This document shows positions 5,711 through 5,777 of a stretch of DNA of 5,777 nucleotides, piece by piece. The notes under the pieces are model-generated. The model was not told the DNA's origin and ran no database searches. It worked only from the letters and a program-made list of their open reading frames with translations. The number at the start of each line of letters is the position of its first letter. Position 1 is the first letter of the stretch. Where the stretch lies: contig JAAXQD010000212.1 of assembly GCA_012974475.1 (NCBI GenBank), positions 1 to 5,777 on the forward strand. The letters are read 5' to 3'. This DNA is from Desulfobacterales bacterium (GTDB lineage: Bacteria > Desulfobacterota > Desulfobacteria > Desulfobacterales > UBA11574). Position numbers and translations under genes: made by a program.

Positions 5711-5740
5711 GGACGCAGATTTTCGCAGATATACACAGAT
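5711..5740. repeat. Three-unit tandem repeat, 10-base period (CGCAGAT)
   Basis: Just after the HD gene stop, three 10-base units end in CGCAGAT (5714-5720), CGCAGAT (5724-5730) and CACAGAT (5734-5740). The bases between units vary. An A/T-rich stretch with a run of T follows to the window edge. No stem partner is visible inside the window; one could lie beyond the edge. Similar CGCAGAT-rich strings are, as I recall, a common dispersed intergenic repeat in environmental bacteria. Confidence 0.7.
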
Positions 5741-5777
5741 AACATTCTTATTTTTTTATTTAAAAATCATGAAAATC

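Noticed and set aside
5769..5777. ATGAAAATC at the window end as the start of another gene
   Set aside because: Only three codons are visible and no ribosome binding site precedes it.

Overview
The window looks like chromosomal DNA from an anaerobic deltaproteobacterium (Desulfobacterota, probably a Desulfobacterales-type sulfate reducer). Three things support this: a class I hybrid cluster protein with the strict-anaerobe cysteine spacing, a divergent HcpR-like Crp/Fnr regulator, and two accessory families (DUF6125-like; HD domain with an N-terminal zinc ribbon) that I associate with this group. The taxonomy is inferred from gene content only. Base composition looks moderate, and no transposase, integrase, tRNA, rRNA or CRISPR array is visible.

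Left block (1-2273, + strand). Four genes lie head to tail: the 3' part of a sensor histidine kinase cut by the window edge, a small two-helix membrane protein with short strand-like repeats, a cysteine-containing DUF6125-like protein, and a small carboxymuconolactone-decarboxylase (CMD)-like protein whose catalytic Cys/His positions appear to be substituted. Gaps of 50, 51 and 66 bases and good Shine-Dalgarno sites before the last three suggest co-transcription, with a possible extra promoter before the CMD-like gene. A 117-base convergent gap with no convincing terminator separates this block from the next.

Middle block (2391-4891). A Crp/Fnr regulator on the minus strand is divergent from hcp. 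The 188-base space between them holds a perfect 14-bp palindrome, TTGACTTAAGTCAA. It sits where a class II Crp/Fnr activator would sit for an hcp promoter (centre at about -41.5 relative to a predicted start at 3162). It also overlaps the -35 of a good predicted promoter for the regulator. The simplest reading is that HcpR activates hcp and represses itself in response to nitrosative stress, with Hcp removing NO or hydroxylamine. All seven hybrid-cluster ligands and the four N-terminal cluster cysteines of Hcp are present.

Right block (4892-5777). hcp is followed 87 bases later by a gene for an HD-domain phosphohydrolase with a cysteine-rich N-terminus, probably in the same transcription unit. 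The gap contains a perfect 13-bp inverted repeat without a T-run. After the HD gene the window ends in a short tandem repeat of a CGCAGAT motif with a 10-base period. The least explained part of the window is the link between Hcp and a metal-binding HD phosphohydrolase, in the position where some Desulfovibrio have a ferredoxin-like gene.
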